NCBI GenBank assembly: GCA_035548495.1
Contig: DASZSV010000076.1
Coordinates: forward strand, 47,100 to 111,099
Source: CAILZL01 sp035548495
Lineage (GTDB): Bacteria; Pseudomonadota; Gammaproteobacteria; Steroidobacterales; Steroidobacteraceae
Direction: 5' to 3'
DNA length: 64,000 nucleotides
The notes beneath the pieces are model-generated. The model saw nothing but the letters and a program-made list of their open reading frames with translations. It made no database searches and was not told the DNA's origin. Every line of letters begins with the position of its first letter. Positions within the stretch are counted from its first letter, which is position 1. Of this stretch, positions 54,580 through 63,896 are shown piece by piece. The position numbers and the translations under genes were made by a program.

Positions 54580-55689
54580 ATGATTCGACGCCATCGTCCC
54601 GGCGCTGCAATGATTGCGCTCTGTTGTTCATTGATGATCCTCTGCATGTCGCGCGCACATGCGGAACCTTATCTCGCGGTACAACAGGGATTGAAATGCA
54701 TGCAATGCCACGTCAATCCCACCGGCGGCGGGGAACGCACATTGTTTGGCGAAATTTTTTCGCAAAACACCCTGCCCGCCACACATCTGGATACAGGTAA
54801 CAATGTGTGGACCGGCGCGCTCAATTCATTTATCAACATGGGCGGAAATCTGCGCGCAGATGCGCAATGGAATCGCATCCGCAATCAACCCTCGCTGGCG
54901 CAATTCTCGCTGGAACAAACGCGCATTTATCTCAGTGCCGCAGTCATTCCTGACAGGCTCACCTTCTATGTCGATGAATTGCTCGCACCTGGTGGCGCAG
55001 CCAATCGCGAAGCATGGGCGCAGTTATGGTTCGATGACAAAACCTGGTATGTAAAGGCCGGTCAACTGTACCTGCCCTTTGGTTTGCGGCTCCAGGATCA
55101 GCAGGCGTTTACGCGACAGATTGCCGGTATCAACATGGACACACCTGATCAAGGCATGGAAGTCGGTTTTGAACACGGTGCATGGGATGCACAACTTGCC
55201 ATCAGCAATGGCACTGTGGGCGGCGCAGCCAGCAACAATGGCAAGGACTTCACCGCACAGCTTGCACATGTGCAAAGCCGCTGGCGTATCGGTGCGGGCA
55301 TCAACATCAACAGCAGTTCTGATGTGGGACAAACGCGGGCCGCGAATGTGTTTGCCGGTGTGCGCACAGGTGCCGTGGTGTGGCTGACTGAACTCGATCA
55401 GGTTTCTGCGCCTGTCGCTGGCGGTGCTTCTCGCATCACGCAAACTGCCGGGCTTGTGGAAGCCGACTGGCTGATCCGGCGCGGCAACAATCTGAAAGTA
55501 ACCATCGAATGGTATGACCCCAGTCAAACGCAAAGCCATGACATGCGTCAACGCATGAGCGTCGTTTATGAATTGACGCCCATTCAGTTTTTGCAGCTCA
55601 GGCTGGGATACCGTCAACTGGGCGCAGATCAGTCGCTGGATGCGTTGCATCAGCAACAGGTGTTCCTGCAACTGCATGCATTCTTCTAG
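54580..55689 (+). CDS. Outer-membrane barrel with N-terminal CxxCH haem motif
   Basis: A 369-residue exported protein with signal peptide (IALCCSLMILCMSRAHA), then LKCMQCHVNPTGGGERT, a single c-type haem motif, and a barrel-like remainder: RIYLSAAVIPDRLTFYVDEL, LYLPFGLRLQDQQAFTRQ, ending LQLHAFF with a terminal Phe typical of outer-membrane proteins. GGGGA precedes the ATG. The combination suggests a porin-cytochrome fusion that might bring haem to the outer membrane. Function is inferred. Confidence 0.82.
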   Translation: MIRRHRPGAAMIALCCSLMILCMSRAHAEPYLAVQQGLKCMQCHVNPTGGGERTLFGEIFSQNTLPATHLDTGNNVWTGALNSFINMGGNLRADAQWNRIRNQPSLAQFSLEQTRIYLSAAVIPDRLTFYVDELLAPGGAANREAWAQLWFDDKTWYVKAGQLYLPFGLRLQDQQAFTRQIAGINMDTPDQGMEVGFEHGAWDAQLAISNGTVGGAASNNGKDFTAQLAHVQSRWRIGAGININSSSDVGQTRAANVFAGVRTGAVVWLTELDQVSAPVAGGASRITQTAGLVEADWLIRRGNNLKVTIEWYDPSQTQSHDMRQRMSVVYELTPIQFLQLRLGYRQLGADQSLDALHQQQVFLQLHAFF

Positions 55690-55797
55690 GCAGCGGTTGT
55701 TACGCAACAGAGTGCGCCTGTTAATGTATCAGTATTGATGTGAGGTACACTGGTCCAATCGCCTTTCCGGTCATCGGCAAAACAGTCGGGGTGCGTT

Positions 55798-56523
55798 TTG
55801 CAAAGTGCATTGAGATTGCAATGGCCAACAGCGATTGTCATCGTCTGTTGCCTGTGCGTGAATACTGAAGCAAGTTCATCGGACGTTGGCGGTTCCATCG
55901 CATGGACCAGCGACTATGTATTGCGCGGTGTTTCGCAGTCATTGAATCAGCCCGCCGTGCAAATGGATATTCACTTCCGGCCGGTGGAGCCCTGGATTGT
56001 CGGTGCATGGGCTTCAACCATGCACGCCCAGCCCGGCATTACTTCTGCAGAACTGGATTTCTATTTTCAGCGCAACTGGCAGCTCAATCAGGACATGAAC
56101 ATCAATGTCAGTGGAACACATTATCAATATGTGCATGATCCGAGATTTTATTCGTATCGCTATGATGAACTCAGCCTGACTGCCGACTGGGCCGATATGC
56201 TGTATGGAAAATTGATCTGGTCGCCCGATGCCGACTTGTATCAATCAGGTTATGTCTATCAGAACCAGCAGACACTGGCGGTCGAAGCGGGATATCACCA
56301 GCCTCTGCCAAAGGACATTGATTTCCAGATGGGCGGCGGCTTCTATGGTCCTCTGGAACATAATGATGGACGCTATGCCTATGGCAATGCCGGACTCAGC
56401 CGCCGCTTTGGCCATTTGCAGCTGGAACTCAATTACTTCTGGGTGCAAAGTAAGAGCCATCGTCTTTATAACCAGTGGCCCGCTGGTGGACCTTGGGTGG
56501 CCACACTGACGTGGAGATTTTAG
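55798..56523 (+). CDS. TorF-like putative porin
   Basis: A 241-residue outer-membrane protein of the TIGR02001/Gcw_chp type. After a signal peptide (AIVIVCCLCVNTEASS) it opens GGSIAWTSDYVLRGVSQSLNQPAVQ, the family signature, and ends PWVATLTWRF with terminal Phe. The start is uncertain because only TTG codons (55798, 55810) are in range. Members are thought to be channels of unknown substrate. It lies 108 bases after the haem-porin gene on the same strand. Confidence 0.85.
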   Translation: MQSALRLQWPTAIVIVCCLCVNTEASSSDVGGSIAWTSDYVLRGVSQSLNQPAVQMDIHFRPVEPWIVGAWASTMHAQPGITSAELDFYFQRNWQLNQDMNINVSGTHYQYVHDPRFYSYRYDELSLTADWADMLYGKLIWSPDADLYQSGYVYQNQQTLAVEAGYHQPLPKDIDFQMGGGFYGPLEHNDGRYAYGNAGLSRRFGHLQLELNYFWVQSKSHRLYNQWPAGGPWVATLTWRF

Positions 56524-56648
56524 AGCAGCGATTGAACCGGAATCCTCTCTTCGGGCACTTACGCGTGCAAGCCCGGCTTGTCATCCATTGCCATGTATCA
56601 ACCGATGACCCTTTGGTAAAACTTTCACCACTCGTCAAGAAATCCACC

Positions 56649-57218
56649 GTGGACGAAAAAACCTCCAACACTTCCCGGAACGACACCGATCAGGCACTGT
56701 TGTCGCGCGTCATTTCTCATGATCGCGATGCGTTTCGCGAGCTGTACATCATTTATCACCGCAGGCTGTCACGATTCCTGCTGCGGCTGACCCGGCGCCA
56801 TGACCTGATTGAAGAAGTCATCAACGATACGTTGTGGATTGTATGGAAACAGGCTGGCACCTTCCGCAATGAGTCGCAGGTTTCCACCTGGATCATGGGT
56901 ATTGCCTATCGCCGTACCCTGAAAGCACTGCGTCAATATTTTCCCGCCAGCGAAAAGAATGCGATTGACATTGACGATGCTGCATTGATTGCACCCGATG
57001 TGAATGGCGAAAAGGAAACGCAGGAATGGATACTGCAAGGTCTCAATCAACTGCCGCTGGAACAGCGGCTGGTGCTGGAATTCGCTTATGACCTGGGCCA
57101 TTCGTGCGAGGAAATTGCCACCATCATGGAATGCCCTGTCAACACCGTCAAAACCCGGTTGTTTCATGCGCGCCGCAAACTGCGCGATATTCTGCCCGAA
57201 CTGGCTGGCGCCACCTGA
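56649..57218 (+). CDS. ECF-family RNA polymerase sigma factor
   Basis: A 189-residue sigma-70 family protein. Region 2 is AFRELYIIYHRRLSRFLLRLTRRHDLIEEVINDTLWIVWKQ and region 4 is LPLEQRLVLEFAYDLGHSCEEIATIMECPVNTVKTRLFHARRKL. The GTG at 56649 (VDEKTSNTS) is preferred because the longer ORF from 56475 overlaps the porin gene and adds unrelated residues. The anti-sigma gene follows after 11 bases. Confidence 0.9.
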   Translation: MDEKTSNTSRNDTDQALLSRVISHDRDAFRELYIIYHRRLSRFLLRLTRRHDLIEEVINDTLWIVWKQAGTFRNESQVSTWIMGIAYRRTLKALRQYFPASEKNAIDIDDAALIAPDVNGEKETQEWILQGLNQLPLEQRLVLEFAYDLGHSCEEIATIMECPVNTVKTRLFHARRKLRDILPELAGAT

Positions 57219-57229
57219 GTAACACCATC

Positions 57230-57892
57230 ATGTCCGATCATGTTTCCGAATTGATTCCCTGGTATCTCAACGGAAGATTGTCCGCCGCTGACAACGCACG
57301 CGTTGCCGAGCATGTGGAACATTGCCGGCAATGCAGAAATGAATTGCACATGCAGCAGCATATTTACGGTGCGATTACTGCCTCGGGAAAAGTGGAGATT
57401 GCACCACAACCTTCCTTCAACAAGTTGTGGGAACGGATCAGCGCAGAAGAAAACGGCGAAAGCAGCACGATGCTGCCTGCATCGCGGTCCGCAGCAGCAA
57501 TATCGGCAACTCAGCAGGTGCTGCAATGGTTGCATGCACGCTGGATGCCGATGGTGATGGGTACGCAGGCAGCCGCCATTGTCGCGCTTGCTGCTGTGAT
57601 GACACTGCAGCATGGCGGCATGCAGAACCATGCTGCCGCCTACCGCACGGTCACCAGCAACGCACCGCTGTCCGGCATTGTCATTCATGTGGTGTTTGAC
57701 GATGCCACACGCTTGGGCGATGTGAAGGACATTCTGTTGCGATCCAGCCTGCAGGTGGCTGCCGGTCCCACTGCAGCAGGTGTATATTCGCTGTCGCCCA
57801 TCAACGCCCGTGGTGACTTCGATGCAAGGGAAGTGGTGCATGCATTGCGTGACGATCCGCGCGTGCGGTTTGCAGAACTCTCGCATGAATAG
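57230..57892 (+). CDS. Zinc-finger (zf-HC2) anti-sigma factor
   Basis: A 220-residue membrane protein. The cytoplasmic N-terminus has the HxxxCxxC motif HVEHCRQC in the usual setting (ELIPWYLNGRLSAADNARVAEH). One membrane span follows (MVMGTQAAAIVALAAVMTL). The C-terminal periplasmic domain of about 75 residues ends LRDDPRVRFAELSHE, which resembles protease prodomain-like folds and echoes part of the subtilase next door. It would hold the sigma factor inactive until degraded. Confidence 0.88.
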   Translation: MSDHVSELIPWYLNGRLSAADNARVAEHVEHCRQCRNELHMQQHIYGAITASGKVEIAPQPSFNKLWERISAEENGESSTMLPASRSAAAISATQQVLQWLHARWMPMVMGTQAAAIVALAAVMTLQHGGMQNHAAAYRTVTSNAPLSGIVIHVVFDDATRLGDVKDILLRSSLQVAAGPTAAGVYSLSPINARGDFDAREVVHALRDDPRVRFAELSHE

Positions 57893-59183
57893 ATTGCTTA
57901 TTGTTGTAACACTGCTTCTTGGTGGTTGTGCCGTAACGCACACCGCCGACAATGCCCGCAGCAGCGCGGCATTCACGCATCCGGAACAGTATATCGTGGT
58001 TGCAGTCGCCAACAGCGGCAACGCCATGACACGCAGCGGATCAACAGCCCATGGCTACGATGCAGGCAGTGGTTACGCGCAATCGGCGCGAGCACGACTG
58101 TTACTCAATGACATCGCGCGTGACTACCGGTTGCAATCCGTAAAGCGCTGGCCGATCCAGGTACTGGCCATGGAATGCGTGGTATTTAAGCCGGCAAACG
58201 ATGTGGCAGCAGCACCCTTGCTGGCAAAATTGCAACATGATTCCCGTGTGATGCTGGCACAACCACTCAACAGCTTTGCCACCAATACATCAACCGCCTC
58301 CGGAACAACCACGGCAGGGAAATCCTACACATCGCTGCAACAAGGCATGCAGCGCATGGACATTGCGGACGCGCATCGCTGGTCACGCGGCCGCGGCATA
58401 CGCATTGCCGTTGTCGATACCGGCATGGACCTGCATCATCCCGCCCTCAAAAATCGCATCGGCACTTATCGCAACTTTGTTGACGATGATCAGACACAGT
58501 TCAATCGCGACCGGCACGGCACTGCCGTTGCCGGCGTGATTGCCGCTCATGCCGGCGGCGATGCCGGTATTACCGGAGTAGCACCCGAGGCCACACTGCT
58601 GGCATTGAAGGCCTGCTGGCAATTACAGGCGGATCGTGATGATGCACGCTGCAACTCCTTCACACTGGCACAGGCACTGGCCAGCGCGATTGCACTGCGT
58701 GCGCAAATCATAAACTTGAGCGTGGTGGGACCATCTGATCCTTTGCTGGCGGCATTAATCAGGCAGGCTCAGGATGCAGGCATTATTGTTGTTGGTGCAG
58801 CGGATGATCATGCAACGTTTCCGGCGGACATTCACAATGTCATTGCCGTCAGCGCCATGGAGCAACCGTCCACGACCAAGTCCACGCTTACAGCACCCGG
58901 ACGTGATGTGCTGACCCTTGTACCCGGCGGAAAGTACGACTTCAGTTCGGGCAGCTCCATTGCCACAGGTGAAATCAGCGGCTCAGTGGCCCTGCTGCTG
59001 GCGGCTGACAACAAACCGAAATTGAACAGTGAACAGCTTGCTTCATTATTAAGACAAAGTGCACAGGCCGGCAGCGATGATCATTTCTTTTCGGTGAATG
59101 CCTGCCGCGCGCTGTCACGCATGCTCAATCAACCGGGATGCGGGCCGGCGGATGTAGATTCAAGCAGCACCGCCATTCGCTGA
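57885..59183 (+). CDS. Subtilisin-like (S8) lipoprotein protease
   Basis: A 432-residue exported protease. ATG 57885 overlaps the anti-sigma stop; lipobox LLGGC puts Cys15 at the mature N-terminus. A prodomain-like segment (residues 35-130) precedes the catalytic domain with Asp178 (AVVDTGMDLHHP), His211 (DRHGTAVAGVIAA) and Ser358 (SSGSSIATGEISGSVALLL). The usual oxyanion Gly-Asn is Asp-Asp (residues 307-308 in GAADDHATFP), which is unusual. Operon position suggests it acts with the sigma/anti-sigma pair. Confidence 0.88.
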   Translation: MNRLLIVVTLLLGGCAVTHTADNARSSAAFTHPEQYIVVAVANSGNAMTRSGSTAHGYDAGSGYAQSARARLLLNDIARDYRLQSVKRWPIQVLAMECVVFKPANDVAAAPLLAKLQHDSRVMLAQPLNSFATNTSTASGTTTAGKSYTSLQQGMQRMDIADAHRWSRGRGIRIAVVDTGMDLHHPALKNRIGTYRNFVDDDQTQFNRDRHGTAVAGVIAAHAGGDAGITGVAPEATLLALKACWQLQADRDDARCNSFTLAQALASAIALRAQIINLSVVGPSDPLLAALIRQAQDAGIIVVGAADDHATFPADIHNVIAVSAMEQPSTTKSTLTAPGRDVLTLVPGGKYDFSSGSSIATGEISGSVALLLAADNKPKLNSEQLASLLRQSAQAGSDDHFFSVNACRALSRMLNQPGCGPADVDSSSTAIR

Positions 59184-59207
59184 AATCAAATCCCCTGTTG
59201 AGATTCT

Positions 59208-59762
59208 TCAGTCCAGATCGTCGCTGCGTTGCTTACGCAGGTTTTTCAGAACATGCAGCAGATCCTGTCCTTCCGGATAATAAAAATTGGTGAACAGCCA
59301 GTGATCCTTTTTTAACATGACTTCTGCAAATGCCACGGGTTCCGGTTGCAGCTTGCCGTTGCATATGGGTTGAATGGCGACACGGTAATTCTTTTCGTAC
59401 ACCAGTATGTTGCCGGCGAGGTAGTGTTCACAGGGATGGTAAGTGTTCAGAAACGGATCCGAATCGAGTCCGGTGTAGGTGCCATCCGGATTGGCAAAGG
59501 CATGCTTTTCCAGCTTGAATGCAATCAGCAGTTTTTTCGCAAACAGGCCGGACTTGATGTCCACTGCATCTTCCCAGGGAAGCTGGTTCTTGCGCTGGTT
59601 GGCAAAGGGTGCATACCAGTCATAAAAGTCCTGCACGAATGCACCCGCTGCATTCGTATCCATGGATGACGAAGAACTTGAAGACGCACTGGAACCGGCT
59701 GACATTGCCGGACGCCAGGGCAGCATCATCATCAACATTACGCCAACCATTATCTTGCGCAT
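59208..59762 (-). CDS. DUF3828-like exported protein
   Basis: A 184-residue protein with signal peptide (VGVMLMMMLPWRPAMSAGS) and a Ser-rich linker. The body (AGAFVQDFYDWYAPFANQ, FKLEKHAFANPDGTYTGLDSDPFLN, KKDHWLFTNFYYPEGQDLLHVLKNLRKQR) resembles the DUF3828 fold. ATG 59762 lies five bases after the mazG stop. Function unknown; probably periplasmic. It is convergent with the subtilase gene. Confidence 0.7.
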   Translation of the reverse strand: MRKIMVGVMLMMMLPWRPAMSAGSSASSSSSSSMDTNAAGAFVQDFYDWYAPFANQRKNQLPWEDAVDIKSGLFAKKLLIAFKLEKHAFANPDGTYTGLDSDPFLNTYHPCEHYLAGNILVYEKNYRVAIQPICNGKLQPEPVAFAEVMLKKDHWLFTNFYYPEGQDLLHVLKNLRKQRSDDLD

Positions 59763-59767
59763 GGATA

Positions 59768-60568
59768 TCAATCTTTGCTGTTTTGCCGTTCCATTTCCTT
59801 GGCCTCATCCCAATAGGAATCCATCACTGCAAGCGGCGTCTGTTTCGGTTGCTGATGATTTTCCTTCATGCGTGCTTCGACATGACGGAAGCGCCGTTCA
59901 AATTTGTTGTTAACCGAACGCAATGCAGCTTCCGGGTCAATGTGCAAGTGACGGCATACATTCACCACGCAGAACAATACATCACCCAGTTCATCGGTCA
60001 ATTCATCTTCTGCAGCATGGTTGCTGACTGCCTGTTGCACTTCACGCAGTTCCTCACTCATCTTGTCGAGGGCGCCCTGCACATCAGGCCATTCAAAACC
60101 AATCGTTGCAGCACGCTTGCCGAGTTTTGCGGCACGCGTTAAGGCAGGCAATGCCAGTGGAATATTGTCGAGTACGCTGCTGTGTCCGCGATCGCCACGT
60201 TCGCGGCGCTTGTGTTCTTCCCATGCGATGGTTTGCGCTGTCGCGCTGGCAATCTGTTCATCACCGAACACATGCGGATGACGCCGTTGCATCTTGTCGC
60301 ATATTGCACCGGCAACATCATCGAAGTTGAACGCGCCCTGCTCCGCAGCCATTTGCGAATGAAACACCACCTGGAACAACAGATCGCCGAGTTCATCCTT
60401 GAGCGCGTTCATGTCGTTGCGAGCAATCGCATCGGCAACTTCATAAGCCTCTTCAAGGGTGTATGGTGCAATGGTTGCAAAGGTCTGTTCCTTGTCCCAT
60501 GGACAGCCTTTCGCCGGATCGCGCAGGGTTGCCATGATATCCAGAAGGCGTTGCAGGTTATTGTTCAT
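59768..60568 (-). CDS. mazG: Nucleoside triphosphate pyrophosphohydrolase MazG
   Basis: A 266-residue all-alpha NTP pyrophosphatase with two MazG repeats. LRDPAKGCPWDKEQTFATIAPYTLEEAYEVADAI and ELGDLLFQVVFHSQMA form the first Mg site; DELTDELGDVLFCVVNVCRHL the second. It removes aberrant or excess NTPs. Its start overlaps the Nudix gene by 11 bases, giving a house-cleaning pair. Confidence 0.95.
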   Translation of the reverse strand: MNNNLQRLLDIMATLRDPAKGCPWDKEQTFATIAPYTLEEAYEVADAIARNDMNALKDELGDLLFQVVFHSQMAAEQGAFNFDDVAGAICDKMQRRHPHVFGDEQIASATAQTIAWEEHKRRERGDRGHSSVLDNIPLALPALTRAAKLGKRAATIGFEWPDVQGALDKMSEELREVQQAVSNHAAEDELTDELGDVLFCVVNVCRHLHIDPEAALRSVNNKFERRFRHVEARMKENHQQPKQTPLAVMDSYWDEAKEMERQNSKD

Positions 60569-61217
60569 CGTAAGTCAACAAGCGATAGAGATTCATCAGG
60601 ATACCGGCCGTAGCGCCCCAGATGCGGCGCTCACCATAAGGCAGGTCATACACACGCACAGCAATTTCGCCAATCTGCCGGTCGCGTGCCTGATGATGTG
60701 CAGGATCAATCAGGTATCGCAACGGCACTTCAAACACACTGGCGACTTCGCCCAGATCAATCCGCAAATCAAAATCGGGCTGAACCAGCGCCACCACCGG
60801 GGTGACGCAATAACCGGTAAAGATCAGATGCGGCGGCAGATATCCCATGACTTCCACATGCTGCCGCGACAATCCTATTTCTTCTTCTGTTTCACGCAGC
60901 GCTGTTTGCAACGGCCCTGCGTCCTGTGCTTCAACTCTGCCGCCGGGAAAGCTGATCTGTCCGGCATGATGTTTCAGATGCGCTGCTCTTTCTGTAAATA
61001 GCACCGTAAGTTCCTGATCATGCCTGACAATTGGTACCAGCACAGCAGCAGGAATGCGCTGCACCGGAAAAAATGCCGCTGCCTGTGATTGCTGTTCAAT
61101 ATCTACGCCCGCCACCAGCGGCGTCACCGATTCATCCGGCGGCCTGCTGTTGCGCAAGCAATATTGCAGCTTCTGCAAAAGCTGCACGGCATTCAGCTTG
61201 TGAACGGCAACACTCAT
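60558..61217 (-). CDS. NudL-type CoA pyrophosphatase (Nudix)
   Basis: A 219-residue Nudix hydrolase. The box reads GRVEAQDAGPLQTALRETEEEIGL, an intact GX5EX7REUXEEXGU. The preceding LTVLFTERAAHLKHHAGQISFPGG is the CoA-specific LLTKRS/H-like signature context of the NudL/PCD1 group. ATG 61217 is preferred over 61262. It hydrolyses CoA derivatives if the assignment holds. Confidence 0.9.
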   Translation of the reverse strand: MSVAVHKLNAVQLLQKLQYCLRNSRPPDESVTPLVAGVDIEQQSQAAAFFPVQRIPAAVLVPIVRHDQELTVLFTERAAHLKHHAGQISFPGGRVEAQDAGPLQTALRETEEEIGLSRQHVEVMGYLPPHLIFTGYCVTPVVALVQPDFDLRIDLGEVASVFEVPLRYLIDPAHHQARDRQIGEIAVRVYDLPYGERRIWGATAGILMNLYRLLTYDEQ

Positions 61218-61338
61218 CTTGGGGACAAAATTGGCAAAGCAATCAAACCCATAGAGACCCAATCCGATGCAGGATTATTGAGTGACATGCGGTATCATGC
61301 CAGTACTTTTTTCTGGACAAGAGACTGGAAACTGCAGA

Positions 61339-62706
61339 ATGAATTTGACGTCCCTTACGGCCATCTCGCCGATTGATGGCCGCTATGCCGATAAAGCCGG
61401 CGAGCTGCGCGATCTTTTCAGCGAGTATGGACTGATCCGGCAGCGTGTTCGTGTTGAAGCCTTGTGGTTCAAGGCACTGGCCGCCGAACCCGGCATCACC
61501 GAACTGCAGGGACTGCCCGCCGCAGCAATCAAGATACTCGACGATCTGGCAGCCGGCATTTCCATCGAAGACGCCAGCAAGGTCAAGGAATACGAACGCA
61601 CCACCAATCACGATGTAAAGGCCGTGGAATATCTGGTGAAATCCAGACTCGATGCCATTCCCGAAGCCAAAGCCCGCCGTGAGTTCGTGCACTTTGCCTG
61701 CACCTCGGAAGATATCAATAACCTGAGTTACGCGTTGATGCTGAAGGAAGCCCGCGACCAGGTTTTGTTGCCATTTACATCCAGACTGATCAATCGCTTG
61801 CGTGACTTATCTCACCAGCATGCTGAACAGCCCATGATGTCGCGCACGCATGGACAGCCTGCCACACCAACAACGTTGGGTAAGGAACTGGCCAATGTGT
61901 GTTTTCGCCTGCAACGTCAGGCAGAGCGGCTGGTAAAAGTCGTCATCATGGGCAAAATCAACGGTGCCGTGGGCAACTTCAATGCTCACCAAGTCGCGTA
62001 TCCTCAAGTCAATTGGTTAAAATTTGGCCAAGCCTTTGTTGAATCAATGAATTTGGCCTGGAATCCGTACACCACACAGATCGAACCACATGACTGGAAT
62101 GGCGAATACTTCGATGCGCTGGCCGGCTTGAACACCGTGCTGATCGACTTCTGTCGTGATACCTGGGGCTATATTTCGCTGGGCTATTTCAAGCAGAAAG
62201 TGGTTGCCGGTGAGACCGGATCATCCACCATGCCGCACAAGGTAAACCCGATCGACTTTGAAAATGGCGAGGGAAATTTGAGCCTGGCCAATGCCTTACT
62301 ACGTTTTCTTGCGGAAAAACTTCCAATCTCCCGCTGGCAACGCGATCTCACCGATTCCACCGTAATGCGCAATGTGGGCGTTGCAGTGACTCACAGCCTG
62401 ATCGCATGGAAGTCCATCAATCGCGGACTGGACCGTATTGATATCAATGCAGCCAGAATGCTTGACGATCTCAATGAAAATTGGGAGTTGCTGGCAGAGC
62501 CCATTCAAACCGTCATGCGGCGCTATGGCGTTGAAAATGCCTATGAGCAGCTGAAAGACTTGAGTCGCGGACAACGGCTGGACGCGGCGAGACTGAAAGC
62601 GTTCATTGAAAAACTGACCATTCCCGACGAAGCCAAGCACGCATTGCTGGCACTCACGCCAGCCAGCTATCTCGGCATCGCCGCCGAACTTGCAGGGAAG
62701 ATTTGA
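61339..62706 (+). CDS. purB: Adenylosuccinate lyase
   Basis: A 455-residue fumarase-superfamily enzyme acting twice in purine synthesis. The signature GSSTMPHKVNPIDFENGEGN carries the catalytic loop; other marks are MNLTSLTAISPIDGRYADKAG at the N-terminus and SRTHGQPATPTTLGKE around the active His. ATG 61339 is preferred over 61282. The order purB-nudJ is known in gammaproteobacteria. Confidence 0.97.
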   Translation: MNLTSLTAISPIDGRYADKAGELRDLFSEYGLIRQRVRVEALWFKALAAEPGITELQGLPAAAIKILDDLAAGISIEDASKVKEYERTTNHDVKAVEYLVKSRLDAIPEAKARREFVHFACTSEDINNLSYALMLKEARDQVLLPFTSRLINRLRDLSHQHAEQPMMSRTHGQPATPTTLGKELANVCFRLQRQAERLVKVVIMGKINGAVGNFNAHQVAYPQVNWLKFGQAFVESMNLAWNPYTTQIEPHDWNGEYFDALAGLNTVLIDFCRDTWGYISLGYFKQKVVAGETGSSTMPHKVNPIDFENGEGNLSLANALLRFLAEKLPISRWQRDLTDSTVMRNVGVAVTHSLIAWKSINRGLDRIDINAARMLDDLNENWELLAEPIQTVMRRYGVENAYEQLKDLSRGQRLDAARLKAFIEKLTIPDEAKHALLALTPASYLGIAAELAGKI

Positions 62707-62710
62707 TCGA

Positions 62711-63184
62711 ATGACATGGAAACCCGATGTGACGGTAGCAGCCATTGTTGAACAGGATGGCCGCTTTCTGCTGGTGGAAGAACACGTGGGTAACCGGCTG
62801 GTGATCAATCAACCCGCGGGGCATCTGGAAGTGAATGAAAGCTTCACCACTGCAGTAATTCGCGAAACACTGGAAGAAACTGGTTGGACCTTCGTGCCGG
62901 AATCACTGACCGGCGTTTATCTGTGGCAGCATCCCGAACGCAGCGTCAGTTTTTTACGTGTCACCTTTTGCGGCAAGGCAGTCAGTCACGATCCGGAACG
63001 TCCGCTGGATCACGGCATCAAGCGCACGCTGTGGCTGTCACGCGATGAATTGCAACAAAAGCAGAATCAGTTGCGCAGCCCGATGGTGATCAAATGCATT
63101 GATGACTATCTCACCGGTGCACGTCATCCATTGTCGGTGCTGACTCATCTTGCGGCTACCAAGATTGCACAATCGGCCAGTTAA
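62711..63184 (+). CDS. nudJ: NudJ-like Nudix phosphohydrolase
   Basis: A 157-residue Nudix protein. The box is GHLEVNESFTTAVIRETLEETGW; the family-typical FLLVEEHVGNRLVINQPAGHLE and YLWQHPERSVSFLRVTF match NudJ, which acts on thiamin pyrophosphate precursors and nucleotides in E. coli. The ATG is four bases past the purB stop, so the genes are co-transcribed. Confidence 0.92.
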   Translation: MTWKPDVTVAAIVEQDGRFLLVEEHVGNRLVINQPAGHLEVNESFTTAVIRETLEETGWTFVPESLTGVYLWQHPERSVSFLRVTFCGKAVSHDPERPLDHGIKRTLWLSRDELQQKQNQLRSPMVIKCIDDYLTGARHPLSVLTHLAATKIAQSAS

Positions 63185-63232
63185 CGACTGGATAAACTGA
63201 AAAACAACAACGCATTCGCTTAAATAAAATCA

Positions 63233-63252
63233 GGTGAAACTTGCGTTTCACC
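63233..63252 (-). terminator. Intrinsic terminator of the acetate transporter gene
   Basis: GGTGAAAC-TTGC-GTTTCACC, a perfect eight-base stem. On the minus strand it is followed by TGATTTTATTT, a U-rich tract, 57 bases past the transporter stop. On the plus strand it may also stop purB-nudJ transcripts. Confidence 0.75.
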
Positions 63253-63308
63253 CGACCAGTCAATGTGCCCTCAGTATTGGTCCGAAACGGGGGCGGTGTA
63301 TTTTGATT

Positions 63309-63896
63309 CTATTTATTCACGAGGCCCAACGGCAGAACCGTCTTGCCGTAAAGCTCATTCAACACCTGAGCCAGCCCGGTGTACATGGCAGACAGGCCGC
63401 ACACCACGCCTTCCCAACCGGTGAAATGCTTGAAGCTGTCGCTCACTTCCGTGCATTCTGAATACGCAAGCAGAAAAAACAAAACCGTCAATGTGCCAAA
63501 CACGACTTGCAGCGCGCGGTTCAAACGAAATGTGCCGATGAACATCACGCCGGTGAACAAACCCCAGACAGCGAGATAGGCACTCATTGCCGTGCCATTC
63601 GCGGCACTGGCCCAGCCCAGTTTCGGCAACACGATCAATCCCACCAGGGTCAGCCAGAAAAATCCATAAGACGTGAACGCAGTCGTGCCAAAGGTATTGT
63701 TCTTCTTCCATTCCATTGCGCCGGCAATCACTTGCGCCATGCCGCCATAAAAGATTCCCATGGCGAGAATCATGCTGTTGAGTTCGAAAATACCCGCATT
63801 GTGCAAGTTCAGAAGCACCGTGGTGGTTCCGAAAGCAAGCAAACCAAGTGGCGCGGGATTCGCGGTGGTATCTTTGATTGTGGTTGGTTCAGTCAT
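63309..63896 (-). CDS. SatP/GPR1/FUN34-type acetate transporter
   Basis: A 195-residue membrane protein with six spans. The signature ANPAPLGLLAFGTTTVLLNLHNAG (NPAPLGL) is diagnostic of the AceTr family, which forms hexameric channels for acetate and succinate. MILAMGIFYGGMAQVIAGAMEW and TAFTSYGFFWLTL are also typical. ATG 63896 follows an AAGGTG ribosome binding site. Upstream sequence to the window end holds only the promoter region. Confidence 0.93.
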   Translation of the reverse strand: MTEPTTIKDTTANPAPLGLLAFGTTTVLLNLHNAGIFELNSMILAMGIFYGGMAQVIAGAMEWKKNNTFGTTAFTSYGFFWLTLVGLIVLPKLGWASAANGTAMSAYLAVWGLFTGVMFIGTFRLNRALQVVFGTLTVLFFLLAYSECTEVSDSFKHFTGWEGVVCGLSAMYTGLAQVLNELYGKTVLPLGLVNK

